The translations under genes and the position numbers were made by a program. Of a DNA stretch of 36,398 nucleotides, positions 10,295 to 16,826 are shown piece by piece. The DNA is from Alphaproteobacteria bacterium. GTDB lineage: Bacteria; Pseudomonadota; Alphaproteobacteria; Rs-D84. The notes under the pieces were generated by a model. It searched no databases and was not told the DNA's origin. It saw nothing but the letters and a program-made list of their open reading frames with translations. The stretch spans positions 1 to 36,398 of the forward strand of contig JAKSTC010000010.1 of NCBI GenBank assembly GCA_024402765.1. Direction: 5' to 3'. Each line of letters opens with the position of its first letter. The stretch's first letter is position 1.

Positions 10295-11512
10295 TTATAT
10301 TTGACCCACAAACATTGAATCAGTAATGTCGGTAAGTGTTACATCGCAAATTGTTTTTGGCTCAATTTGTTTGCCAATTATTTTCACAGGTATATCATCG
10401 GGTGTGCGTCCGATGTTGTTGTTTTCTGCCAATACGGATACGGTTTCCCCGATTTGCGTTGTCATATAATTTTTCAAATTTTCATTTGCTACATCTGTTA
10501 TAATCTTGACGCGTTGCTTTGAAATTGTGCGATCAATTTGATTTGGCATTGTTGCCGCAACTGTATCGGGGCGGGGAGAAAAAGGAAATGCATGAATTTT
10601 TATTGGTTTTGTTTCTTGGACCAAATCCAGTGTTTTATTAAATAATTCGTCTGTTTCACCCGGGAAACCACAAATTATATCCCAACTAAAAGTAATATTG
10701 GTCGCATGTTGAACTAATTTTCGCACAGTATCTGCACTATGGCGACGCCCCATAGACGATAAAATAGTGTTTGAGCCCGACTGCATAGATAGGTGTAAAT
10801 GTGGCATCATACGACTATCACTGTGAATCATATCAATTATTTTATATAATTCAGGACTTGCTGGGTCCATGGACGACAAACGTAAGTGCTTAATTCCAGG
10901 AACATCAGTTAATAATTTTTTACAAATATCAGAAATAAATACGACATTAGCGTTGTCTTTTTTGGCATATGACGCAATATCAACACCGGTTAACACAATT
11001 TCATAAAATCCATCTTGAACTGCTTTTTGGGCATTTTCTAAAATTTCTTTGTAATCAAACGACATCGCTGACCCGCGCAGTAATCGTGTTACACAATAGG
11101 CACATGCATGATTACAACCATTTTGAACCTGAATAAACTTTTTGGACAGATGTTCGCTCGTATCTGTAAATTGTTCTAGTGTTTGTGCAGGAATAGGGCG
11201 GTATGCCGTAATATATGCATCTAAATTTGTTTTTTGACCGTTTGGTATAACAATTACATTATTTATAGATTTAAACAAATCTGGGTTTCTGGTGGCGGCA
11301 CAGCCTGTTACAAAAATCGTGACATTTGGATTCTCGCGAGCAATTTTGCGGACCGCTTGGGCGGATTGGCGTTCGGCCTCTGCGGTAACGGCACAGGTGT
11401 TCACAACAACAGCACAACCAATATGCGGTTTTAGCATATTTTTTATCTTTTCAGATTCCAAAGCATTCAGACGACAGCCAAAAGTCAAAGTTTTTATATT
11501 TTCTTCTTGCAT
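10295..11512 (-). CDS. mtaB: tRNA t6A37 methylthiotransferase MtaB
   Basis: A radical-SAM methylthiotransferase converting t6A37 to ms2t6A37. Start ATG at 11510-11512 gives 405 residues beginning MQEENIKTLTFGCRLNALES, the expected N-terminus; a TTG three codons upstream (11521) is possible. The N-terminal UPF0004 domain has Cys in FGCRLN, NTCAV and TGCAA (auxiliary cluster). The radical-SAM CNHACAYC motif follows, with LTGVDIASY and SMDPASPELY blocks. A TRAM-like end (VSVLAENN) closes the protein. Convergent with the cold-shock gene. Confidence 0.93.
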   Translation of the reverse strand: MQEENIKTLTFGCRLNALESEKIKNMLKPHIGCAVVVNTCAVTAEAERQSAQAVRKIARENPNVTIFVTGCAATRNPDLFKSINNVIVIPNGQKTNLDAYITAYRPIPAQTLEQFTDTSEHLSKKFIQVQNGCNHACAYCVTRLLRGSAMSFDYKEILENAQKAVQDGFYEIVLTGVDIASYAKKDNANVVFISDICKKLLTDVPGIKHLRLSSMDPASPELYKIIDMIHSDSRMMPHLHLSMQSGSNTILSSMGRRHSADTVRKLVQHATNITFSWDIICGFPGETDELFNKTLDLVQETKPIKIHAFPFSPRPDTVAATMPNQIDRTISKQRVKIITDVANENLKNYMTTQIGETVSVLAENNNIGRTPDDIPVKIIGKQIEPKTICDVTLTDITDSMFVGQI

Positions 11513-11573
11513 TTTTAACAACCATAGGGCATTATATCAAGACCTAAAATGATTTCAATAAAGGATTTATAAA

Positions 11574-11945
11574 ATGGCTCGAACAACAAATTCTGATACA
11601 TTACCATTTGTAGAAAGCAGATATGAATTAGGAATGTTGGCATCCCAGCGTGTACGTGATTTGAACGGTGGTGTGGAACCTGTGGTTGATAAGAATAACG
11701 ATAAAATGACGGTTGTTGCGTTGCGTGAAATCGCCAGTGGCAAATTAGATGTTGATGCTGTTCGCCATGAATTTATCCAATCTTATAAAGAAACACCGGT
11801 TGTTGAAGCACAAGAAACCGCGTTAGAAATTGGTAGCGAAGATCCAGAAGTACGTGGATTTGCTGCAGAGTTAGACGGTGAATCTGTTACAGAAGATATC
11901 GAAGAAGAAGATCTTGTTCCAGATGAATCAGAAGACGAAGAATAA
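11574..11945 (+). CDS. rpoZ: RNA polymerase omega subunit
   Basis: 123 residues. The core contains RYELGMLASQRVRDLNGG and VVALREIASGKLD, the conserved omega segments that latch the beta-prime C-terminus. The last about 30 residues are very acidic (EDIEEEDLVPDESEDEE), as in many alphaproteobacterial omegas. AAAGGA precedes the ATG at 11574. tRNA-Ser follows after 9 bases and may be co-transcribed. Confidence 0.9.
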   Translation: MARTTNSDTLPFVESRYELGMLASQRVRDLNGGVEPVVDKNNDKMTVVALREIASGKLDVDAVRHEFIQSYKETPVVEAQETALEIGSEDPEVRGFAAELDGESVTEDIEEEDLVPDESEDEE

Positions 11946-11954
11946 TTAACATCC

Positions 11955-12045
11955 GGAGACGTCGCATAGTTGGTCTAGTGCGCCACATTGGAAATGTGGT
12001 ATGCTCATCCGGGCATCAAGGGTTCGAATCCCTTCGTCTCCGCCA
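11955..12045 (+). tRNA. tRNA-Ser(GGA)
   Basis: 91 nt including CCA. Acceptor GGAGACG/CGTCTCC, anticodon stem CCACA/TGTGG with loop TTGGAAA (GGA), a long variable arm and T-loop TTCGAAT. Its 3' end is duplicated at 12207-12227, and its last six bases plus the flank recur at 14782-14796. Confidence 0.96.
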
Positions 12046-12046
12046 G

Positions 12047-12086
12047 ATTAAAATAAAACACCCCCAAACGGGTGTTTTATTTTAAT
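12047..12086 (+). terminator. Long intrinsic terminator after tRNA-Ser
   Basis: 17-bp perfect stem (ATTAAAATAAAACACCC with its complement) and 6-base loop; the 3' arm is T-rich. Confidence 0.85.
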
Positions 12087-12087
12087 G

Positions 12088-12230
12088 TTGTGGAAGTGAG
12101 TGTGGACAAACCCTTTGCAACGAAGTTGCGGGTTCGACAACAAGTAGATTTTGCGAACGCAGTGAAGCAAAATCGTTACGGTTGCCCCACAGGGCTATGC
12201 CCGAGGGAATCCCTTCGTCTCCGCCAGGAA
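12088..12230 (+). repeat. Structured intergenic element ending in a duplicated tRNA-Ser 3' end
   Basis: No ORF. It contains hairpins GCAACGAAGTTGC and GATTTTGC...GCAAAATC, the word GAACGCAGT, then CCCCACAGGGCTATGCCCGA, and finally an exact 21-base copy (12207-12227) of the tRNA-Ser 3' end starting in the T-loop. The same order of parts is found next to tRNA-Arg at 31444-31641. Confidence 0.65.
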
Positions 12231-12235
12231 TATTG

Positions 12236-12268
12236 AACATCCCGTGGAATTACCACGGGATGTTATTT
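12236..12268 (+). terminator. Strong hairpin, probable terminator
   Basis: AACATCCCGTGG and its exact complement with a short AT loop, followed by ATTTTT. From here to 12390 I see no gene or further structure. Confidence 0.65.
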
Positions 12269-12390
12269 TTCGCCCCGTTTCCGGCGGTTTTTATGGACGA
12301 CATTACCAGAGTATACAATCAATGTTCCCAAATATCCCAACTTTTACCAAAATGATATACCCCGCCAAAAATCCCAATGCCAGTTTGATG

Positions 12391-12419
12391 TTGCTTTTTT
12401 ATGCGATTTGTGATATAAT
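12391..12419 (+). promoter_or_regulatory. Strong sigma70 promoter with extended -10, upstream of the toxin-like gene
   Basis: TTGCTT, 17-bp spacer, perfect TATAAT preceded by TGA (extended -10). The predicted start is about 12426. Two intrinsic terminators lie between it and the ATG at 12504. Confidence 0.8.
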
Positions 12420-12434
12420 ACTCTCAAACAATAT

Positions 12435-12458
12435 AAGGCGACCTTTGTCGCTTTTTTT
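12435..12458 (+). terminator. Leader terminator 1
   Basis: AAGGCGAC CTTT GTCGCTTT followed by Ts, about 10 bases after the predicted transcription start. Confidence 0.75.
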
Positions 12459-12461
12459 ATT

Positions 12462-12483
12462 GCCCGCTTTCGCGGGCTTTTTT
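12462..12483 (+). terminator. Leader terminator 2
   Basis: GCCCGC TTTC GCGGGC followed by six Ts. It is the second stop signal before the 12504 gene. Confidence 0.8.
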
Positions 12484-12503
12484 ATTTAACCAAAGGAAAA
12501 ATA

Positions 12504-13640
12504 ATGCAAACACCAAAATTTTTACGCGATTTGTTGCAGTCCAATAATTATTGGAACAAAAACAGTACCGAATTCACAAAAGCAAACGAATATCTGGGGA
12601 AACTTTATCCGGGTCAATTACAAAAGGACACAAGCGGAAATTATACCGAACCCGAATATGATATGACGTACGAACAGTTTCTGGACGCACAAAAGAAATT
12701 TGATGATGATATACAAGAGGCAATTCAAGAAGCTCAAGATGAAGACGAGGCAGAAGGCACCTATATAGATGACTATTCGCAATTTGTGGAAGTCGCAGAA
12801 CAAATAGATGTTCTTGTTTTAATGCCGTGGGGCAGTATAGAAAATAAAAAACTGATTGTTTATACACTGAATATTACCGAAGAACCAGAATCTGAACCCG
12901 ACCCAGAAACAACTAAAACGCTTTGGGTCTGGCACAGCGAAGATGATGAACGAATGTGTGATGATTGTGCGGAATATGATGGTGATATATTTGAAGACCC
13001 AGATGATATTCCAGATGTTCCCCTTCATCCAAACTGTCGTTGTTGGGTTGAAGAAATAGAACTGGACGACAAAGGCAAACCGATTTCCAGCAAGGTGTAT
13101 AAGGGACAAAAGCCAGAGACACCAAAAGATAAAACATCCTCAGAAAAAGAGCCAACTTTTGATAAACCAGTTAACACAAAACCTGGACAATATGCGGTTT
13201 TTGACGGAAAAAAACTAACAATATATCAAGACGGTAAACCGATTACATCTTGGGATGCGGTATCTGGGAAACCAGGTTATCAAAGTCCTGAATATCAATC
13301 AAAGAAAGATACTGGGCCGATTCCCGCCGGCACATATGTGGCGAGACAAGAAAAATTACAACATATGACTCTTCAGAATTGGGTTGTAGGTTGGTCAAGA
13401 ATCATTAGCAAAGAATGGGGTGGAAAATGGCCTGGTTCATTTGTATCTTGGGGAACTTCACGTGTGTGGCTTGAACCATCCAAGGAAACAAATACTTTTG
13501 GACGCGATAAATTCAGTATTCACGGTGGCACATTTCCTGGTTCAGCCGGATGTATTGATTTAACAGGTCAAATAACCGCTTTTACCACTTGGTTAGAAAG
13601 TACTGGAAAAGATTTATTGGTATATGTAAAATACGAATAA
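12504..13640 (+). CDS. MuF-type Cys/His motif fused to Tlde1-like (DUF2778) L,D-transpeptidase domain; candidate phage-derived toxin
   Basis: 378 residues, RBS AAAGGA at 12492-12497. Residues 1-135 are acidic and unassigned. Residues about 143-182 carry the C-terminal motif of phage head-morphogenesis proteins (Mu gpF/SPP1 gp7): C152xxC155 ... LHPNCRC (H175, C178, C180). A Lys/Pro/Thr linker (190-225) leads to a DUF2778 domain: VFDGKKLTIYQDGKPI (232-247), SGKPGYQSPEYQ, GPIPAGTY (271-278), and the catalytic IHGGTFPGSAGCIDL with H340 and C350 ten residues apart, as in the type VI effector Tlde1. Tlde1 acts on peptidoglycan tetrapeptides. Joining a MuF module to a toxin domain matches the known MuF polymorphic toxin design. 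No signal peptide is seen, and the delivery route is unknown. Three membrane genes follow within 50 bases of each other. Confidence 0.7.
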   Translation: MQTPKFLRDLLQSNNYWNKNSTEFTKANEYLGKLYPGQLQKDTSGNYTEPEYDMTYEQFLDAQKKFDDDIQEAIQEAQDEDEAEGTYIDDYSQFVEVAEQIDVLVLMPWGSIENKKLIVYTLNITEEPESEPDPETTKTLWVWHSEDDERMCDDCAEYDGDIFEDPDDIPDVPLHPNCRCWVEEIELDDKGKPISSKVYKGQKPETPKDKTSSEKEPTFDKPVNTKPGQYAVFDGKKLTIYQDGKPITSWDAVSGKPGYQSPEYQSKKDTGPIPAGTYVARQEKLQHMTLQNWVVGWSRIISKEWGGKWPGSFVSWGTSRVWLEPSKETNTFGRDKFSIHGGTFPGSAGCIDLTGQITAFTTWLESTGKDLLVYVKYE

Positions 13641-13655
13641 TACAAAGGATATTTG

Positions 13656-14003
13656 ATGAAATTTTGGAAACGTGGCGCGATAGTTTTTGTTGGAATTGAT
13701 ATTATTTTACTTTTCGCACAGATTGATGATTATTACGAATTTTTTATCAAAGATTGTCGTGATGCGTTTCCTTTTGGTCATTGCCCATGGGGTGGGGAAG
13801 CAATGGGATGGGGTTGGCGAAATGCAGATGTATATTTAAGTGGTATGGCATCTACGGGTGCGATTTTGTTATTCTTTATTCCGCTGGCTATATATTGTTT
13901 GTGTCATCAACAATATAAATATGCGTTTATGGCTGCAATAAGCCCGATTATAATATCGTGGCTCAAAGGTGGTTTAGAATACATAATGTATTACTACGCA
14001 TAA
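13656..14003 (+). CDS. Three-helix small membrane protein 1, candidate immunity protein
   Basis: 115 residues from ATG 13656 (AAAGGA at 13644-13649); the in-frame TTG at 13653 is less likely. Helices are at about 6-22, 63-82 and 88-108. The loop between helices 1 and 2 (about 40 residues) is Trp/Gly-rich with two Cys (FIKDCRDAF, GHCPWGG) and would face the periplasm if the N-terminus is inside. It starts 15 bases after the toxin-like gene. Immunity is inferred from position, size and topology, not homology. Confidence 0.6.
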   Translation: MKFWKRGAIVFVGIDIILLFAQIDDYYEFFIKDCRDAFPFGHCPWGGEAMGWGWRNADVYLSGMASTGAILLFFIPLAIYCLCHQQYKYAFMAAISPIIISWLKGGLEYIMYYYA

Positions 14004-14054
14004 ACCTTTTGATAAACAATGGACATGATTTAATTGTTACAGTAGAATACTGAT

Positions 14055-14384
14055 ATGCAACAGAATAAAAAACTTTCATGGTGGATATGCGGGGTGATGT
14101 TTTTATCACTTGCCCTTGTGTTTTATAATGATGTGAACCAAATTTTGTATAACGGAAAATGGGAAGGTTTATTATACAATCTATTCCCATACAACAAACT
14201 TATCACAGTAGATACTGTTTTGACATCAATATTCTTAGGACTGTCCGGATTTTGTTTGTATAAAATATTGCATTCAAATCCACATAAATTGCGTAATATA
14301 TTGCTTTATATATTGTTTGGTTGTGTGGGTTTTGTTGTCATTATGATGGTATTTATGACGTATGTATCTATGATCATGTTGTAA
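14055..14384 (+). CDS. Three-helix small membrane protein 2
   Basis: 109 residues: helices at about 8-23, 55-70 and 80-107, with a loop of about 30 residues (NDVNQILYNGKWEGLLYN) between helices 1 and 2. It has the same topology and size as its neighbours but no obvious sequence identity. A weak RBS and a 51-base gap precede it. Family unknown. Confidence 0.55.
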   Translation: MQQNKKLSWWICGVMFLSLALVFYNDVNQILYNGKWEGLLYNLFPYNKLITVDTVLTSIFLGLSGFCLYKILHSNPHKLRNILLYILFGCVGFVVIMMVFMTYVSMIML

Positions 14385-14408
14385 ATTACTAGAAACCAAA
14401 GGCACAAA

Positions 14409-14735
14409 ATGAAAAAAATATCAAACATAATAATATCTCTTATAGCAGTATGTCTGTTTTGTGCCTTGTATGTTTTTTTATTTGATTTGGTTTGTATCGG
14501 CAAAATTTCCAAATTTAATCATATTTGGGTAAATGCTTGTCAGTTCGATATTGATGGAGCGTATCTAACTTGTATGACAAATTACGATATTGTATGCATT
14601 GCGTTGCTTTTGCCTATCTTGTTTTTTATGTGGGTTCGTTTAACAAGTGTATATCATAAATGGATATTGTTAGTTCCGTTTTTAGGTTTTGTATTGTTTG
14701 TTCTATCAATTATAACATATTGGGGATTGGTCTAA
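14409..14735 (+). CDS. Three-helix small membrane protein 3
   Basis: 108 residues: helices at about 5-28, 60-78 and 85-106, with a Cys-containing loop (NACQFDIDGAYLTCMTNYD). AACCAAAGG lies just upstream of the ATG. It is the last gene of the island, 46 bases before the right direct repeat. Third member of the same-topology trio; function unknown. Confidence 0.55.
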   Translation: MKKISNIIISLIAVCLFCALYVFLFDLVCIGKISKFNHIWVNACQFDIDGAYLTCMTNYDIVCIALLLPILFFMWVRLTSVYHKWILLVPFLGFVLFVLSIITYWGLV

Positions 14736-14800
14736 AATTTCCCTGTAAATTGGATACGGGACACCGTCATTTGGTTAAACACCGCCAGATTAAAATCTTG

Positions 14801-14822
14801 AAACACCCACAAGGGTGTTTTT
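14801..14822 (+). terminator. Terminator at the right island boundary
   Basis: AAACACCC ACAA GGGTGTTT followed by Ts. It resembles the hairpin after tRNA-Ser and may be the tRNA's original terminator displaced by the insertion. Confidence 0.7.
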
Positions 14823-14880
14823 ATGTATAAGACATTTTACCTAAGAAAACGAACCTAGTGTGAGAAAAGTCCTGGTGCTG

Positions 14881-14886
14881 TATAAT
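14881..14886 (+). promoter_or_regulatory. Probable -10 of the barrel-protein gene
   Basis: Perfect TATAAT, 29 bases before the ATG at 14916; the -35 is weak. Confidence 0.5.
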
Positions 14887-14915
14887 AGGTTACAGGAAAG
14901 AAAGGGACTTAATAT

Positions 14916-15716
14916 ATGGGTAATAAAATTTTTATTGGTTTCTGTACAACTATATTGCTTTGTGGCAATGCGTTGGCAAAGGAAAATGTTAAAACCATTT
15001 TCCCTGGGATATTATTTAATTCTGTTATAGACAACCAAATAAACCACACATCAATTGATGGTGATACTGATTGGGCTTTTGGAATAAATGGTTTTGGTAA
15101 TTCTGCAAATTTACGTGGAACAAAAAATGGTGAATCTTGGACGGCCCAAACAGTTGGAACAACAGTGTCAGGATTGTTATCTATTACCCCTAATTTGATT
15201 GTTGGGGCGGGGTATGTTTATGGAATTACAGATATACCATCTGGACATATAGATTCTCATACTGGCTTTATTTATTCCAGATATCAACATGGTGAAGTTT
15301 ATGCCCGTGGAATGTTTTCGTATGGTGTGTCAAATTATTCAAATACAGATGTTAAAAATTTAGGGGTCCAGGCATTTTTTGGTAAAGAACTTATGCCACA
15401 TATAACTTTTGAGGTTGGTGGTCGCTATATTAATTTTGATTCTGGCGAAAAATCAGATTTATTAACGGCGGTTGGAAATGTAGAATATAAACGCAATTTT
15501 GTTGTGGGGACTGCTATCACTATGGCACCCAAGGTTAATTTTGGAATATCGTCTGATGTTGCAAAAAATTCTGATTTGGAACCATGTGGTTTAAATACGG
15601 GTGTGGGTGTTGATATGCAATATCATAATTTTGGTATTGTGTTAGATTATGAGTTTGAAGTTCGTCATAATTATATAGAACACACAGGATATTTAAAATT
15701 CAAATACATTTTATAA
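14916..15716 (+). CDS. Predicted outer-membrane beta-barrel protein
   Basis: 266 residues. Signal peptide with cleavage after GNALA (about residue 21). The mature part is made of alternating amphipathic strands (LIVGAGYVYGITDI, ITFEVGGRYINFD, NFGIVLDYEFEVR) and ends in a hydrophobic strand YLKFKYIL, as in autotransporter-type or OmpA-like barrels. No passenger domain is present, so it is a short stand-alone barrel. AAAGGGA precedes the ATG. Exact family uncertain. Confidence 0.7.
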   Translation: MGNKIFIGFCTTILLCGNALAKENVKTIFPGILFNSVIDNQINHTSIDGDTDWAFGINGFGNSANLRGTKNGESWTAQTVGTTVSGLLSITPNLIVGAGYVYGITDIPSGHIDSHTGFIYSRYQHGEVYARGMFSYGVSNYSNTDVKNLGVQAFFGKELMPHITFEVGGRYINFDSGEKSDLLTAVGNVEYKRNFVVGTAITMAPKVNFGISSDVAKNSDLEPCGLNTGVGVDMQYHNFGIVLDYEFEVRHNYIEHTGYLKFKYIL

Positions 15717-15747
15717 AATAAAAAATGCGCCAATGGCGCAATTTTTT
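15717..15747. terminator. Bidirectional terminator
   Basis: TGCGCCAATGGCGCA flanked by an A-run and a T-run, between convergent genes. The rfbD stop codon overlaps its T-run. Confidence 0.85.
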
Positions 15748-16588
15748 ATTTGGTTTTATCCAATTCTTGGATACATCTTCTTAATCCGTCTTTCCAATGG
15801 GCAATTTTAAGACCAAAATCTTGTTTAGTCTGACTTTTATCTAAAACGCTATAAAACGGTCGTTGTGCTTTGGTTGGGTATGCAGAACTGGGGATAGGAT
15901 TGACCTGACAGTTTAGGTTGGATTCTTCCATAATAGCAGAAGCAAAATCATACCAAGAACACACACCTTCGTTTGTAAAATGATAAATTCCTTTTTGTGA
16001 GTCTTTGATTTGTGGCAAAATATTTATAATTGCTTGGGCTAAATCTGCAGCATATGTCGGACTTCCGATTTGATCCGCGACCACATTAATTTGCTCTTTT
16101 TCAGAACCTAAACGACGCATGGTTTTAACGAAATTGTTCCCATACGGTGAATAAAGCCAGGCGGTTCTTATTATGATACTTGTTTTAGCGTTTTTTAATA
16201 CTGCGAGTTCACCGTTGTATTTCGTTTTGCCATAAACAGATACCGGACTTGCTTTATCGGTTGGTGTATATGGACAAAAATTTTTACCATCAAAAACATA
16301 ATCTGTGGAAATATGAAATAATTTTGCGCCTGTCATAGCTAAATTTTTAGGTCCAATAATATTAACGGCTACCGCTTTGTCTTTATCTGTCTCTGCTTTA
16401 TCTACGGCGGTATATGCAGCACAATTTATAATTGTATCGATATTATTGTCAGAAACAAATTCTTTAACTGCAAACCAATCTGTGATATCTAGTGTTTTGG
16501 TATTGGTTAGCATTGCATCGGGCAGTATCCGAGATAATTCTGTGCCCAATTGACCATTTGCCCCTGTAATCAGAATTTTACCTGTCAT
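15746..16588 (-). CDS. rfbD: dTDP-4-dehydrorhamnose reductase
   Basis: The final NADPH-dependent step of dTDP-L-rhamnose synthesis for surface polysaccharide. 280 residues, an extended short-chain dehydrogenase: GANGQLG dinucleotide motif at about 8-14, NCAAYTAVDKAE, STDYVFDG, catalytic YGKTKYNGE (YxxxK), RTAWLYSPYGNNF and a C-terminal RPFYSVLD substrate block. No rfbA, B or C lies nearby. It lies downstream of the CAU tRNA with a terminator between them. Confidence 0.92.
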   Translation of the reverse strand: MTGKILITGANGQLGTELSRILPDAMLTNTKTLDITDWFAVKEFVSDNNIDTIINCAAYTAVDKAETDKDKAVAVNIIGPKNLAMTGAKLFHISTDYVFDGKNFCPYTPTDKASPVSVYGKTKYNGELAVLKNAKTSIIIRTAWLYSPYGNNFVKTMRRLGSEKEQINVVADQIGSPTYAADLAQAIINILPQIKDSQKGIYHFTNEGVCSWYDFASAIMEESNLNCQVNPIPSSAYPTKAQRPFYSVLDKSQTKQDFGLKIAHWKDGLRRCIQELDKTK

Positions 16589-16620
16589 GTTTTACTCCCG
16601 AATCATTAAAATAACATATA

Positions 16621-16648
16621 AAAATCGGGAGTTTCCCATCCCGATTTT
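16621..16648 (-). terminator. Terminator after the CAU tRNA
   Basis: AAAATCGGGA ... TCCCGATTTT stem of 10 bp; on the minus strand it ends in Ts. Confidence 0.8.
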
Positions 16649-16655
16649 CAAACTG

Positions 16656-16732
16656 TGGTGGGTTAAGTAGGACTCGAACCCACGACCAAAGCGTTATGAG
16701 CGCTCCGCTCTAACCAACTGAGCTATTAACCC
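16656..16732 (-). tRNA. tRNA with CAT anticodon (elongator Met or Ile2)
   Basis: 77 nt with encoded CCA. Acceptor GGGTTAA/TTAACCC, anticodon stem GAGCG/CGCTT, loop CTCATAA and T-loop TTCGAGT. The first pair is matched and the anticodon stem lacks three G-C pairs, so it is not the initiator. The sequence cannot settle Met versus lysidine-modified Ile. Confidence 0.93.
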
Positions 16733-16788
16733 ACAGCACAAAGTATTATATATTTTTTAATGTGTGTTGCAAGCAGTTTTTTAATAGA

Positions 16789-16817
16789 TTGCTTTTAATT
16801 GATTGTTATGGCAATAT
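16789..16817 (+). promoter_or_regulatory. Probable promoter of the Pif1-like gene
   Basis: TTGCTT, 17 bp, CAATAT, only 9 bases before the ATG at 16827, suggesting a leaderless or near-leaderless transcript. Confidence 0.45.
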
Positions 16818-16826
16818 ATATGCGGT

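Larger units (their letters stand above)
12040..14796 (+). mobile_element. Small genomic island at the 3' end of tRNA-Ser, bounded by 15-bp direct repeats
   Basis: CCGCCAGATTAAAAT occurs exactly at 12040-12054 (end of the tRNA plus flank) and at 14782-14796. Both copies are followed by a hairpin of the AACACCC/GGGTGTT type, so about 45 bp are duplicated in degenerate form. Between them lie the MuF/L,D-transpeptidase protein and three membrane proteins, with no integrase. A 3'-tRNA att-like duplication is the classic mark of site-specific integration. No recombinase remains, so this would be a remnant or an element mobilised in trans (inference). Confidence 0.6.

Noticed and set aside
12244-12489. 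81-residue plus-strand ORF before the toxin-like gene
   Set aside because: It runs through a terminator hairpin, the promoter and both leader terminators, has no RBS and no family features.
12040-14796. Complete prophage or integrative element
   Set aside because: No integrase, replication, capsid, portal or tail gene is visible; only the MuF-type motif recalls a phage.
16656-16732. Initiator tRNA-Met
   Set aside because: The 1-72 pair is Watson-Crick and the anticodon stem lacks the three consecutive G-C pairs of initiators.
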